A stretch of 34,827 nt of DNA from Alphaproteobacteria bacterium (GTDB lineage Bacteria > Pseudomonadota > Alphaproteobacteria > Reyranellales > Reyranellaceae): NCBI GenBank assembly GCA_947474005.1, contig CANJHI010000042.1, positions 1 to 34,827 on the forward strand. Reading direction: 5' to 3'. Made by a program: the position numbers and the translations under genes. The notes under the pieces were generated by a model. The model had not been told where the DNA came from and did not search any database. It saw nothing but the letters and a program-made list of their open reading frames with translations. Below are positions 15,205 to 24,294 of the stretch, one piece after another (the stretch's first letter is position 1; each line of letters starts with the position of its first letter).

Positions 15205-16872
15205 TTACGCCTCGCCGTAATGCACCCGGCGATACGCGCGCGACGGGATTAGATCGTCGATATGGACATCCCACAGGCTGCCGATATTGGCGCCCTGGTG
15301 CTCCTTGAACAGTGACGCATAGCGGCCGGGTTGGGTCACTGACGCGCCGCGCAGGCCGAAACCGGTGGCAGCGGCGGCGAGATCGCCCCGGCCGTGTATG
15401 GCTTCCTTGGCGGTGATGCCGTTGGCGCGGAACTTGTGGACCTCGGCGCCGTAGCCGCCGTCGTTCATGATCGCCATCAGCATCTTGATGCCCTGGCGGC
15501 GGATGGTCTCCAGCTCCTGCACGTGCATCATCAGGCTGCCGTCGCCCTCGACCAGCAACACCTTGCCGTCGCCGCGGGCGGCGGCGATGCCGATGGCGGC
15601 GGGCAGCGCCGAGCCGATGGCGCCAAAATCATTGACCACGTGATAGCGCTCAGCCGGCCGGCCCTTCATGTGCGTCATCACCATGCTGAAGTAATGGCCG
15701 GCGCCGACCACGATCTCCCAATCCTTCGGGATGGCCTGGTCGAGCTCGAGCACCGTCTTGCGCGGATCGACGGTGTTGGGCTGCACCGGGAATTCCTTTG
15801 AATCGGGCGAGTCTCCCGCGATGAGCTTGGCCATCTCGTTGGTGCGGAATCCGGTCTTCGAGATGCCGCGCTGCTGCATGCGGGCGAGGATCGCCTCGGC
15901 GGCGGCTCTTGCGTCGGCGCGGACATGGAGATCGGCGGTGCGCAGGCCCTGCCACAGGCCGCGCGGGTTGACGTCGATCTGGACGGTACGGGCGCCAGGA
16001 TAGAGATAGCCACCCTCGGTCGTGTAGTGGCCGAGCGCCGCGCCCGCGCCGATCACCAGATCGGCTTCGGCGAAGCGCTCGCGCGAGAAGTCGCTGGCAA
16101 AGGCGCCGGCGATATCGAGCGCGTAGGGATTGCCGTCGAACAGGCCCTTGCCCAGCAGCGACGTCGCCGTGAGGGCGCCTGACTCGGCCGCCAGCGCTTC
16201 CAGGGCCGGGGCGGCGCCCGAGAGGATCGCGCCGCGGCCGGCGATGATGATCGGCTTCTCGGCCGCGGCGATCATGTCGACGACTTTGTCGACGATCGCG
16301 GGATCGGGCACCGGCCGCTGGGCCGCCGGCATCAGGTCGGAAGAGGGCGTGTAGTCGGTCATGTGCGGCCAGGCCTGCTTCTGCAGGTCCATCGGCACGC
16401 TCAGCACCACCGGCTTCTGCTCGAGCTGCGCCACCAGGAAGGCCTCACGCACGCAGTCGAGCAGACGGTCGATATGCTTGACCGTGACGTAGTGCGCGCC
16501 GCAGGCGAGGGCGAGCGGCGCCATGTCGATCTGCTGGAGATACCAGGCGGCGCCAATCGGCGAATCGCCCGCGAACACCACCAACGGTACGTTGCCGCGC
16601 GCGGCGATGGTGAGCGCGGTCATGATCTGGGTGAAGCCCGGGCCGCAGGTCGTCGAGGCGACGCCGACCTTGCCGGTGGCGCGGGCGTAGCCATCGGCCA
16701 TGGCGACGGCGCAGTGCTCGTGGCGAGCATGCACCACCTTCATGCCCGGCAGCTCGGCCATCGCCGTCGACCAGTACATGTTGGCGTCGCCCATCAGGGT
16801 GAACAGGTGATCGACGCCCTCGGCCGCGAAGGCCCGAGCCAGCATGTCCGAGACCTTCAGCTTGCTGCTCAT
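15205..16872 (-). CDS. thiamine-diphosphate-dependent enzyme, acetolactate synthase-like
   Basis: A 555-residue ThDP enzyme with the three-domain layout of acetolactate synthase, oxalyl-CoA decarboxylase and related decarboxylases. The N-terminal catalytic glutamate is in HARHEHCAVAMADGYARATG (Glu52). The central domain carries PIIIAGRGAI, and the C-terminal ThDP motif is EGDGSLMMHVQELETI followed about 20 residues later by MAIMNDGGYG. The ATG at 16872 is chosen over upstream in-frame starts inside the CoxG-like gene. It lies 2 bases after the CoxG-like stop, at the distal end of the oxalate/one-carbon run. It is only distantly similar to the oxc in this window. The substrate is unknown; a role in C1/C2 acid metabolism is inference. 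Confidence 0.88.
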   Translation of the reverse strand: MSSKLKVSDMLARAFAAEGVDHLFTLMGDANMYWSTAMAELPGMKVVHARHEHCAVAMADGYARATGKVGVASTTCGPGFTQIMTALTIAARGNVPLVVFAGDSPIGAAWYLQQIDMAPLALACGAHYVTVKHIDRLLDCVREAFLVAQLEQKPVVLSVPMDLQKQAWPHMTDYTPSSDLMPAAQRPVPDPAIVDKVVDMIAAAEKPIIIAGRGAILSGAAPALEALAAESGALTATSLLGKGLFDGNPYALDIAGAFASDFSRERFAEADLVIGAGAALGHYTTEGGYLYPGARTVQIDVNPRGLWQGLRTADLHVRADARAAAEAILARMQQRGISKTGFRTNEMAKLIAGDSPDSKEFPVQPNTVDPRKTVLELDQAIPKDWEIVVGAGHYFSMVMTHMKGRPAERYHVVNDFGAIGSALPAAIGIAAARGDGKVLLVEGDGSLMMHVQELETIRRQGIKMLMAIMNDGGYGAEVHKFRANGITAKEAIHGRGDLAAAATGFGLRGASVTQPGRYASLFKEHQGANIGSLWDVHIDDLIPSRAYRRVHYGEA

Positions 16873-16874
16873 CA

Positions 16875-17453
16875 CTACTTTCCCTTCAGCCAGGACAGAA
16901 ATGCGCGCCACAAAAGACCGAAGCCGCCAATCATGGTGGCGGGCGGTGGTGCCGGTGGCGGCGCCGAGGGTTGCGATGGTGCAGCCTCTTGGGCGGGCGC
17001 GGCAACGGGGGCGGCCCCTACCTTCTTCGCAATATTGTTCGAGAATTCCGCCAGGAGGGCGCGCGCGACGTGGACGCCGCCGGCATTGGCGAAAGTCTCG
17101 AGCGGTCCGCTCACGCTGAAGCTGCCGTCGACGGTGAGCTCGGTCGTCTCGGTGCCTGCGATCCTGATCGTGCCGTTGACCAGCGCGCGCGAGGCGCCGC
17201 GCCCGTCGATGCCGCGTCCTTCGATGATGCAGGTACGTGCGGCGTCGTCGAAGGCGAGCGTGGCCTCGCCGCGGAACGCTGTGACGGTGGGACCAAACTT
17301 GACCTTGATGGAGCCGCGCCAGACGCCGTCACCCTGGTCAGGCGCGAGATCGGCGCCGGGAATGCAGGACGCGACGAGCGCGGGATCGCGCAGCAGGGGC
17401 CAGACCTTGGCCGCGGGCGAGGGGATGATGGTCGTCTCGGTGATGGAGGGCAT
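16875..17453 (-). CDS. CoxG-like SRPBCC protein with C-terminal hydrophobic tail
   Basis: A 192-residue protein of the CoxG (carbon monoxide dehydrogenase subunit G) family. The N-terminal 145 residues form an SRPBCC-type lipid/ligand-binding domain: PSPAAKVWPLLRDPALVASC near the start, then IPGADLAPD, VKFGPTVTAFRGEATL and RALVNGTIRIAGTETTEL. A Pro/Ala linker (APSQPSAPPPAPPPATM) leads to a short hydrophobic end (GGFGLLWRAFLSWLKGK), which in CoxG is a membrane anchor. Genes for CO dehydrogenase are absent, so it is here probably an anchor or helper for the ThDP enzyme encoded 2 bases downstream. Confidence 0.85.
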   Translation of the reverse strand: MPSITETTIIPSPAAKVWPLLRDPALVASCIPGADLAPDQGDGVWRGSIKVKFGPTVTAFRGEATLAFDDAARTCIIEGRGIDGRGASRALVNGTIRIAGTETTELTVDGSFSVSGPLETFANAGGVHVARALLAEFSNNIAKKVGAAPVAAPAQEAAPSQPSAPPPAPPPATMIGGFGLLWRAFLSWLKGK

Positions 17454-17501
17454 GGCGCACTGTAGCCGCTATGCCCTCCCTGTCATCTCGAGCTTAGCGT
17501 A

Positions 17502-19199
17502 TTAGAACAGCCCGACGATCTTGCCGTCGGCCGCCACGTCGATGCTGTTGGCGGCCGGCGTCCTGGGCAGGCCGGGCATGGTCATGATGTCGCCGCAGAC
17601 CGCGACCACGAAGCCGGCGCCGGCCGAGAGCCGGACCTCGCGTACCGTCACGATGTGATCGGACGGCGCGCCCTTGGCGTCGGGGTTGGTCGAGAAACTG
17701 TACTGCGTCTTGGCGATGCACACCGGCACATTGCCGAAGCCCATCGCCTCGAACGAGGCGAGCTGATCGCGCACCGACTTGTCGGCGGCGATGTCCTTGG
17801 CGCGGTAGATCTCCTTGGCGATGGTGCGGATCTTTTCCAGCAGCGGCATGTCGTCGGGGTAGAGCAGCTTCATCTTGCTCTTGCCTTCGTCGATCACCTT
17901 CACTACCGCGCGTGCGACGTCGGCGGCGCCCTTGCCGCCCTCGGCCCAATGATCGGCCATCACCGCCTCGACACCGAGCTTGGCGCAGGCGGATTCGACC
18001 AAGGCGATCTCGGCATCGGTGTCGGCGCTGAAGCGGTTGATCGAGACTACAGGCACCAGACCGAACTTCTTCACGTTCTCGACATGGCGCTGCAGGTTGG
18101 CCATGCCGGCTTCCAGGGCCTTCAGGTTCTCGGTCTTGAGGTCTTCCTTCTTGACCCCGCCGTGCATCTTCAGGGCACGGATCGTGGCCACCAGCACCAC
18201 AGCGTCCGGCATCAGGCCGGTCTTGCGGCACTTGATGTCGATGAACTTCTCGCCGCCCAGGTCGGCACCGAAGCCCGCCTCGGTGACCACGTAGTCGGCC
18301 AGCTTGAGCGCCGTGGTCGTGGCCAACACCGAGTTGCAGCCGTGCGCGATGTTGGCGAAGGGGCCGCCGTGGATGAAGGCCGGCGTGCCCTCGAGCGTCT
18401 GCACCAGGTTGGGCGACAGCGCATCCTTCAACAGAACGGTCATCGACCCATGCGCCTTCAGTTCTGAGGCGCGGACGGGTTTACGCTCGCGGGTATAGGC
18501 CACGATGATGTTGCCGAGACGGGTCTTCAGGTCTTCCAGGTCCTTGGCGAGGCAGAAGATGGCCATCACCTCCGACGCGACGGTGATGTCGAAGCCATCC
18601 TGGCGCGGGAAGCCGTTGGCGACACCGCCCAGCGACGAGACGATCTCGCGCAGGCTGCGGTCGTTCATGTCGACGACGCGGCGCCAAGCCACGCGGCGCC
18701 CGTCGATGCCCAGCGCATTGCCCCAGTAGATGTGGTTGTCGATCAGCGCCGACAGGAGATTGTGGGCGGCGCCGATGGCGTGGAAGTCGCCGGTGAAGTG
18801 GAGGTTGATGTCCTCCATCGGCACGACCTGGGCGTAGCCGCCGCCGGCAGCGCCGCCCTTCATGCCGAAGCTCGGTCCGAGCGAGGGTTCGCGCAGGCAC
18901 AGCATCGCCTTCTTGCCGATATGGTTCAGCGCATCGGTCAGGCCAACGGTGGTCGTGGTCTTGCCCTCGCCGGCCGGCGTCGGCGAAATCGCCGAGACCA
19001 GGATCAGCTTGCCGTTGGGCTTGCCCTGCAGCGACTTGATGTAGTCCATCGAGACCTTGGCCTTGTAATGGCCGTAGGGCTCGAGGTTCTCCGGCGCGAT
19101 GCCCAGTTTCTCTTTCGCCAACTCCATGATCGGCCGCTTCTTGGCTTCCTGGGCGATCTGGATATCGGATTTTGGATTGGTGTGCTGCGTGCCGGCCAT
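17502..19199 (-). CDS. fhs: formate-tetrahydrofolate ligase
   Basis: A 565-residue cytosolic ligase making 10-formyl-THF from formate, ATP and tetrahydrofolate. The P-loop [18 protein letters not shown] is at about 74-91, [20 protein letters not shown] follows at about 102, then [53 protein letters not shown] and [19 protein letters not shown]. Length matches the family (about 555-560). The ATG at 19199 follows AAGGAAA. It lies downstream of the formyltransferase-like gene across a 157-base gap containing a dispersed repeat. It links formate from oxalate to the folate C1 pool. Confidence 0.97.
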   Translation of the reverse strand: MAGTQHTNPKSDIQIAQEAKKRPIMELAKEKLGIAPENLEPYGHYKAKVSMDYIKSLQGKPNGKLILVSAISPTPAGEGKTTTTVGLTDALNHIGKKAMLCLREPSLGPSFGMKGGAAGGGYAQVVPMEDINLHFTGDFHAIGAAHNLLSALIDNHIYWGNALGIDGRRVAWRRVVDMNDRSLREIVSSLGGVANGFPRQDGFDITVASEVMAIFCLAKDLEDLKTRLGNIIVAYTRERKPVRASELKAHGSMTVLLKDALSPNLVQTLEGTPAFIHGGPFANIAHGCNSVLATTTALKLADYVVTEAGFGADLGGEKFIDIKCRKTGLMPDAVVLVATIRALKMHGGVKKEDLKTENLKALEAGMANLQRHVENVKKFGLVPVVSINRFSADTDAEIALVESACAKLGVEAVMADHWAEGGKGAADVARAVVKVIDEGKSKMKLLYPDDMPLLEKIRTIAKEIYRAKDIAADKSVRDQLASFEAMGFGNVPVCIAKTQYSFSTNPDAKGAPSDHIVTVREVRLSAGAGFVVAVCGDIMTMPGLPRTPAANSIDVAADGKIVGLF

Positions 19200-19228
19200 C
19201 GAACTGTTTCCTTTTCCCTACGGTACCA

Positions 19229-19337
19229 CCTCACCCTGAGGAGCCGTGCAAAGCGCGGCGTCTCGAAGGGTGGGATCAGTCTTGTTGTTGCCCATCCTTC
19301 GAGACGCGCCGCTTACGCGGCGCTCCTCAGGATGAGG
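19229..19337. repeat. imperfect palindromic repeat between formyltransferase and fhs
   Basis: The outer arms cctcaccctgaggagc (19229-19244) and gctcctcaggatgagg (19322-19337) pair with one mismatch. Inner arms around tctcgaagggtggg and cccatccttcgaga also pair. This is a well-known rhizobial-type dispersed intergenic palindrome. It fills most of the 157-base gap, does not end in a T-run, and could fold in RNA as a long hairpin that lowers readthrough into fhs. Confidence 0.8.
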
Positions 19338-19357
19338 TTGTGCGCGTTATCCATGCC

Positions 19358-20287
19358 TCAGGTAAAACGCATGCCCACGGCGAGTTTGTTGGCGGCCGCG
19401 AATTCTCCGGCACCGACCTTCGGGCCGTCGGCGGGCTTCACGCGCAATACCTTGATGCGACCGTCGGCGCAGACGACGGTGAAGCTGTCAGCCGTGACTT
19501 CGACGATCTCGCCCATCTTGCCGGCAATGCCCTTGGGATCGCGGGCGGGCAGGGGCTGGATGTCGAAGATCTGCAGGTTCTTGCCGTCGAGCGTCGACCA
19601 GGCACCGGGGGCCGGGTTGCAGCCACGGATCAGGGGATCGATCTGGCGCCACGACTTGCCCCAGTCGATGCGGGCGATGTCTGCCGTGGCGCGACCTTCA
19701 TAAGTTGCGAGCGCCTCGTCCTGTTTTAGGCGCGGCGCTTTGCCCGCCTTCACCAGGTCGACCGATTCCAACATCGCCTCGACGCCCATCGGGAACAGGC
19801 GATCGAAATAGACCGTGCCCAGCGTGTCCTTCGGACCGATCAGTGTCTTCTTCTGCAACAGCACGGGGCCGGTATCGAGGCCGTTGTCCGGCCAGAAGAT
19901 CGACAGGCCGGTTTCCTTTTCGCCCAGGATGATCGGCCAGTTGATGGCGCTGGCGCCGCGATAGGCCGGCAGCAGCGAGGGATGATACTGGATCGATCCG
20001 TGCGTCGGGATGTTGAGGAATTCCTCGGGCACGAACAGGGTGACGAACGCCATGACCTGCAGGTCGGGCTTCAGCGCCTTGAACTCTTCCCAGACCTCGG
20101 GCTTGCGGTAGGAGGCCGGCTGAAAGACCGGCAGCTTGGCCGCGAGCGCCGCTTCCTTCAGCGGATCGGCCTTCTGGCCGGGCTTCTCCGGCGCGACGTA
20201 CACGCCGACGACATTCTCGCCGCGCTTCAGCAGCGCCTCCAGCACGGCCTTGCCGAAGGCCTGCTGGCCATGGACCACGATGCGCAT
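19358..20287 (-). CDS. stand-alone formyltransferase/10-formyl-THF hydrolase, ALDH1L1 N-terminal-like
   Basis: A 309-residue folate formyltransferase. The catalytic region YHPSLLPAYRGASAINW (residues 101-117) followed by IFWPDNGLDTG (130-140) matches the N-terminal hydrolase domain of 10-formyl-THF dehydrogenase (ALDH1L1) more closely than methionyl-tRNA formyltransferase. His102 and Asp138 are the conserved catalytic pair. The position of the Fmt catalytic Asn is Gln100, where ALDH1L1 has Ile. A C-terminal Fmt-type domain runs from about 210 to the end (IRGCNPAPGAWSTLDGK). It begins 3 bases after the frc stop and sits before fhs, so it probably acts on 10-formyl-THF, releasing formate, or moves a formyl group to or from CoA. 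The substrate is not proven. Confidence 0.87.
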   Translation of the reverse strand: MRIVVHGQQAFGKAVLEALLKRGENVVGVYVAPEKPGQKADPLKEAALAAKLPVFQPASYRKPEVWEEFKALKPDLQVMAFVTLFVPEEFLNIPTHGSIQYHPSLLPAYRGASAINWPIILGEKETGLSIFWPDNGLDTGPVLLQKKTLIGPKDTLGTVYFDRLFPMGVEAMLESVDLVKAGKAPRLKQDEALATYEGRATADIARIDWGKSWRQIDPLIRGCNPAPGAWSTLDGKNLQIFDIQPLPARDPKGIAGKMGEIVEVTADSFTVVCADGRIKVLRVKPADGPKVGAGEFAAANKLAVGMRFT

Positions 20288-20290
20288 GTC

Positions 20291-21718
20291 TTACTCCGCG
20301 GCCCGGGCTTGAGGTTGTTCGCCGGTCGCGCCCGAGGCCTTGATCTCGGCGATCTCGCGCGGCGTGAACTTCAGCACCTTCGACAGGATCTCGTCGGTGT
20401 GCTCGCCCAGCAGCGGGGAACGCTTCACCTCGGTGATCGAGTCGGAGAGCTTGATCGGATTGCCGACCGAGAGATACCGCCCGCGCTTGGGATGATCGAC
20501 CTCGACGACGGTCCCGGTCGCACGCAGCGCCGGGTCCTCGGCGATCTCCTTCATCGACAGGATCGGGCCGACCGGAATGTCGAGCGCGTTGCACTCGTTC
20601 ATGACCTCGAACTTGGTCTTGGTCATGGTCCACTGCTCGATCCGGCCGAAGATCTCCGTGAGCCGCGGCAGGCGGGCCGGCGGCTTGGCGTAGTCGGGAT
20701 GAGTCTTCCAGTCGGGCTGGCCGATCAGGTCGCAGATCTTCTCCCACACCGGCGCCTGGGTGATGAAGTAGATGTAGGCGTTGGGATCGGTCTCCCAGCC
20801 CTTGCACTTCAGGATGACGCCGGGCTGGCCGCCGCCCGAATCGTTGCCGGCGCGTGGCGTCGCCTCGCCGAACGGGATGTTCTGGCCGAACTGGGTGTAT
20901 TCCTTCAGCGGCCCGTGCGCGAGGCGCTGCTGGTCGCGCAGTTTTACGCGGCACAGGTTCAGGACCCCATCCTGCATGGCGCACAGCACGTGCTGGCCGC
21001 GGCCCGTGCGGTTGCGCTGGTAGAGCGCGCTCACGATGCCGAGTGCCAGATGCAGGCCAGTGCCCGAATCGCCGATCTGCGCGCCGGTGACCAGCGGCGG
21101 GCCGTCGAGGAAGCCCGTGGTCGAGGCCGAGCCGCCAGCGCATTGCGCCACGTTCTCGTAGACCTTGCAGTCCTCATAGGCGCCGGGACCGAAGCCCTTC
21201 ACCGAGGCCGCGATCATGCGCGGATTCCAGGAATGGATGCGCTCCCAGGTGAGGCCCATGCGATCGAGCGCGCCCGGCGCGAAGTTCTCGACCAGCACGT
21301 CGCAGGTCTTCACCAACCGCTCGAGCACCCGCATGCCTTCCTTGCTCTTGGAGTCGAGCGTGATCGAGCGCTTGTTGTGGTTGAGCATGGTGAAATAGAG
21401 GCTGTCGGCGCCCGGCACGTCGACCAGCTGGCCGCGCGTGATGTCGCCCTGGCCCGGCCGCTCGACCTTGATCACGTCGGCGCCGAACCACGCCAGCAGC
21501 TGCGTGCAGGTCGGGCCTGACTGGACGTGGGTGAAGTCGAGGATCTTCACGCCGTCGAGCGCCTTGCCGTCCTTGCCCCACGGCTTGGAGGAGATCTTGG
21601 GCGTCTTGGCGATGAGCTTGAGCGCCCGCTTCTTGCCGGACTTCGCCTTATCCTTGGCCTTACCCCTGGCCTTGTCCTTCGCCTTCACCTTGTCCTTCTT
21701 CGCCTTCTTCTTGGCCAT
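20291..21718 (-). CDS. frc: formyl-CoA:oxalate CoA-transferase with Lys-rich extension
   Basis: A 475-residue family III CoA-transferase that swaps CoA from formyl-CoA to oxalate. The core from about residue 54 follows Oxalobacter formigenes FRC closely: [53 protein letters not shown], and [13 protein letters not shown] with the catalytic Asp217 (Asp169 in FRC). [17 protein letters not shown] and [14 protein letters not shown] [13 protein letters not shown] also match. The first ~50 residues are an unusual Lys-rich extension: residues 1-30 contain 15 lysines. The start ATG at 21718 follows GGGGAC, so the extension is likely translated. It lies 9 bases after oxc and 3 bases before the formyltransferase. 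Confidence 0.96.
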   Translation of the reverse strand: MAKKKAKKDKVKAKDKARGKAKDKAKSGKKRALKLIAKTPKISSKPWGKDGKALDGVKILDFTHVQSGPTCTQLLAWFGADVIKVERPGQGDITRGQLVDVPGADSLYFTMLNHNKRSITLDSKSKEGMRVLERLVKTCDVLVENFAPGALDRMGLTWERIHSWNPRMIAASVKGFGPGAYEDCKVYENVAQCAGGSASTTGFLDGPPLVTGAQIGDSGTGLHLALGIVSALYQRNRTGRGQHVLCAMQDGVLNLCRVKLRDQQRLAHGPLKEYTQFGQNIPFGEATPRAGNDSGGGQPGVILKCKGWETDPNAYIYFITQAPVWEKICDLIGQPDWKTHPDYAKPPARLPRLTEIFGRIEQWTMTKTKFEVMNECNALDIPVGPILSMKEIAEDPALRATGTVVEVDHPKRGRYLSVGNPIKLSDSITEVKRSPLLGEHTDEILSKVLKFTPREIAEIKASGATGEQPQARAAE

Positions 21719-21727
21719 GGTCGTCCC

Positions 21728-23473
21728 CTACTTCTTCTTGAGCTTGCTTTGCGGATTGAGATTGCCGATGCGGCCGCTCTCGCTGCCGGCGGCCGGATCG
21801 ATCGCGGCGTTGATGAGCGTGGGCTTGCCGGAGTCCATTGCTGCGTTGACGGCGCGCTTCAATTCATCAGGTGTCGTGGCGTGGACGCCGACACCGCCGA
21901 AGGCCTCCATCATCTTGTCGTAGCGCGAGCCTTTGACGAACACGGTGGGCGCGGGATCGCTGCCGGCCTTGTTGACGTCGGTGCCGCGATAGATGCCGTC
22001 GTTGTTGAAGACGACGATGCAGATCGGCAGGTTGTAGCGGCAGATCGTTTCGACCTCCATGCCGGAGAAGCCGAAGGCTGAGTCGCCCTCGATCGCCAGC
22101 ACCGGCTTGCCGGTCTCGACGGCGGCCGCGATGCACTGCCCCATGCCGATGCCCATGACACCCCAGGTGCCGACGTCCAGCCGCTTGCGCGGCTGGTACA
22201 TGTCGATGACGCCGCGCGTCAGGTCGAGCGTGTTGGCACCTTCGTTGACCAGGATCGCGTCCGGACGCTCCTTGATGATGGTGCGCAGCACGCCCAGCGC
22301 GCCGTGATAGTCCATCGGGTTGTTGTTGTTCATGAGGCGCGGCGCCATCTTGGCGACGTTCTCCTCGCGCTTGGACGAAACGGCGCCCATCCAGTCCGCC
22401 GGGCCCTTGGTCCAGTTGCCGCCACCCCCGCTATTCATGCCGTCGAGCAGCGCCGCGACGCACGAGCCGATATCGCCGACCACCGGCGCCACGATCTCGA
22501 CGTTGCTGTCCATCTCCTTGGGTTCGATGTCGACCTGGATGAATTTCTTGGGCGCGTCGCCCCAGGCCTTGCCCTTGCCGTGCGACAGCAGCCAGTTGAG
22601 CCGCGCGCCGATCAGCATGACGACGTCGGAATCCTTCAGCACCGTCGAGCGCGCCGCACCGGCGCATTGCGGATGCGTGTCGGGCAGCAGGCCCTTGGCC
22701 ATGCTCATGGGCAGGAAGGGCACGCCGCTTTTCTCGACGAAAGCCTTGATCGCCTCGTCGGCCTGCGCGTAGGCGGCGCCCTTGCCGAGGATGATCAGCG
22801 GCCGCTTGGCGCCCTTCAGCACTTCGAGGGCGCGCTTGATCGCCGACGGGGCGGGAATCTGGGCGGGCGCCGCGTCGATCACCTTGACCAGCGACTTGGC
22901 GCCCGCATCGGCGTTCATGACCTGGCCGAAGAGTTTGGCCGGCAGGTCGAGATAGACACCGCCCGGGCGGCCCGAGACGGCGGCGCGGATGGCGCGGGCG
23001 AGGCCGATGCCGATGTCGGCGGCATGCAGCACGCGGAAGGCCGCCTTGCACAGCGGCTTGGCGATGGCGAGCTGGTCCATCTCCTCGTAGTCGCCCTGCT
23101 GCAGGTCGACGACCTCGCGCTCCGAGGAGCCCGAGATCAGGATCATCGGGAAGCAATTGGTCGTGGCGTGGGCGAGTGCGGTAAGGCCGTTCAGGAAGCC
23201 GGGCGCCGACACGGTGAGGCAGATGCCGGGCTTCTTGGTGAGGAACCCGGCGATGGCCGCGGCATAGCCGGCGTTCTGCTCATGGCGGAACGACAGGACG
23301 CGGATGCCCGCGGCCTGCGCCATGCGGCCGAAATCGGTGATCGGGATGCCGGGGACGCCATAGATCGTGGTGAGGCCGTTCAGCTTCAACGCATCGATCA
23401 TGAGGTTGAAGCCGTCCGTCAGGTCCTGCGTTTCTTCCGCGGCGCCGGGCGCCTTCAATGCTGCTTCGGCCAT
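21728..23473 (-). CDS. oxc: oxalyl-CoA decarboxylase
   Basis: A 581-residue ThDP-dependent enzyme turning oxalyl-CoA into formyl-CoA and CO2. Key residues line up with O. formigenes OXC: Glu65 in FRHEQNAGY (Glu56), Tyr129-Glu130 in [12 protein letters not shown] (Tyr120-Glu121), Tyr495 in [11 protein letters not shown] (Tyr483), and Ser566/Arg568 in [10 protein letters not shown] (Ser553/Arg555). The ThDP motif is [19 protein letters not shown] then FNND. The ATG follows GGAGG. It starts the enzyme part of the operon (oxc-frc-formyltransferase-fhs) and is 39 bases after the GntR regulator gene on the same strand. Confidence 0.98.
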   Translation of the reverse strand: MAEAALKAPGAAEETQDLTDGFNLMIDALKLNGLTTIYGVPGIPITDFGRMAQAAGIRVLSFRHEQNAGYAAAIAGFLTKKPGICLTVSAPGFLNGLTALAHATTNCFPMILISGSSEREVVDLQQGDYEEMDQLAIAKPLCKAAFRVLHAADIGIGLARAIRAAVSGRPGGVYLDLPAKLFGQVMNADAGAKSLVKVIDAAPAQIPAPSAIKRALEVLKGAKRPLIILGKGAAYAQADEAIKAFVEKSGVPFLPMSMAKGLLPDTHPQCAGAARSTVLKDSDVVMLIGARLNWLLSHGKGKAWGDAPKKFIQVDIEPKEMDSNVEIVAPVVGDIGSCVAALLDGMNSGGGGNWTKGPADWMGAVSSKREENVAKMAPRLMNNNNPMDYHGALGVLRTIIKERPDAILVNEGANTLDLTRGVIDMYQPRKRLDVGTWGVMGIGMGQCIAAAVETGKPVLAIEGDSAFGFSGMEVETICRYNLPICIVVFNNDGIYRGTDVNKAGSDPAPTVFVKGSRYDKMMEAFGGVGVHATTPDELKRAVNAAMDSGKPTLINAAIDPAAGSESGRIGNLNPQSKLKKK

Positions 23474-23512
23474 GGTGTTCCTCCGTTCATTTCTAGGTTC
23501 ATTTCTGGGCGT

Positions 23513-24202
23513 TCAATCCAGGTAATCGACGTGCTTGGCGACGTGCGCGGCGAGGCCAAGCGCATGCTGGCGCACCAGGTCCTCGGCGCGCTCGGTGTCG
23601 CGCGCCTCGAGGGCCTGGATGATGTTCATGTGGTCGTGGATCGAGCGCACGACGCGGTCATCCTCGCCGATCGTCTTGCCGCGGATCATCCGCATATGCG
23701 TAAAGAGATTCTCCGCCAACTGGATCAGCACGTTGTTGCCGCTGAGCTCGATGATCGTCTGGTGGAAGGCGATGTTGACCTCGGAGTACTCGTCGAGCTT
23801 GGCGTGCAGCTTGTCGTCCTCGAAGGTGGCGAACATGCGCCGGAGCCCCGCGATGTCGGCGTCGCTGGCGTGTTCGGTGATCAGCCTGGCTGCCATGCTC
23901 TCAAGAGCGGCCCAGGCAGTGATCATCTGGATCACTTCTTCCCGGGTCTTGCGCACGACGTAGATGCCGCGTCGCGGCACCGACCGCACGAAGCCCTCGC
24001 GCTCCAGTTGCGCCATGGCCTCGCGCACCGGGGTGCGCGAGATGCCGAAGTCCTGCGCGAGCTGACGTTCGTCGAGCCGGATGTCGGTGCGCGAGCGGTA
24101 GACGTCCGACGACACGATGACGTTCCGCAAGGCCGTGTAGGCCTTGTCCTTGAACGTCTCCGGGCTGTCGATCGGACCGACCACCACACGACTTTCGCTC
24201 AC
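23513..24202 (-). CDS. GntR family regulator with FCD domain
   Basis: A 229-residue regulator. The N-terminal winged helix includes DERQLAQDFGISRTPVREAM and LEREGFVRSVPRRGIYVV at about 44-83. The C-terminal FCD ligand domain has the metal-site histidines in NIAFHQTIIE, HMRMI and the late HALGLAAHVAKHV. A GTG start at 24202 is chosen because GGGAGG lies 7 bases upstream. FCD regulators sense small organic acids and usually repress. Its position between tctA and oxc makes it the likely oxalate- or formyl-CoA-responsive regulator of this locus; a palindrome in its own leader fits autoregulation. Confidence 0.92.
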   Translation of the reverse strand: MSESRVVVGPIDSPETFKDKAYTALRNVIVSSDVYRSRTDIRLDERQLAQDFGISRTPVREAMAQLEREGFVRSVPRRGIYVVRKTREEVIQMITAWAALESMAARLITEHASDADIAGLRRMFATFEDDKLHAKLDEYSEVNIAFHQTIIELSGNNVLIQLAENLFTHMRMIRGKTIGEDDRVVRSIHDHMNIIQALEARDTERAEDLVRQHALGLAAHVAKHVDYLD

Positions 24203-24224
24203 CGCCCGTCCTCCCTTCGTCCCC

Positions 24225-24233
24225 TGTAATACA
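24225..24233. promoter_or_regulatory. candidate GntR/FCD operator in gntR leader
   Basis: TGTAATACA is a TGTA-N-TACA palindrome 23 bases before the GntR GTG start and within the GTnnnAC pattern of the FadR/FCD group. A TTGACG hexamer on the minus strand at about 24250 may be its -35 box. It is a single short site, so only suggestive. Confidence 0.35.
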
Positions 24234-24294
24234 TAATGCCACCGAGCCGAAGGGCGTCAATCGCCCGCCCCGGCAGGGCGCTAAAAGGCTGTGG

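Noticed and set aside
19358..20287. Methionyl-tRNA formyltransferase (fmt)
   Set aside because: The catalytic Asn is Gln, the HPSLLPAYRGASAINW segment fits ALDH1L1, and there is no def gene beside it; the context is oxalate/C1 metabolism.
22304..24229. Long plus-strand open frame opposite oxc and the GntR gene
   Set aside because: High-GC shadow: it is Arg/His/Gly-rich without motifs, while the minus strand encodes full-length known enzymes.
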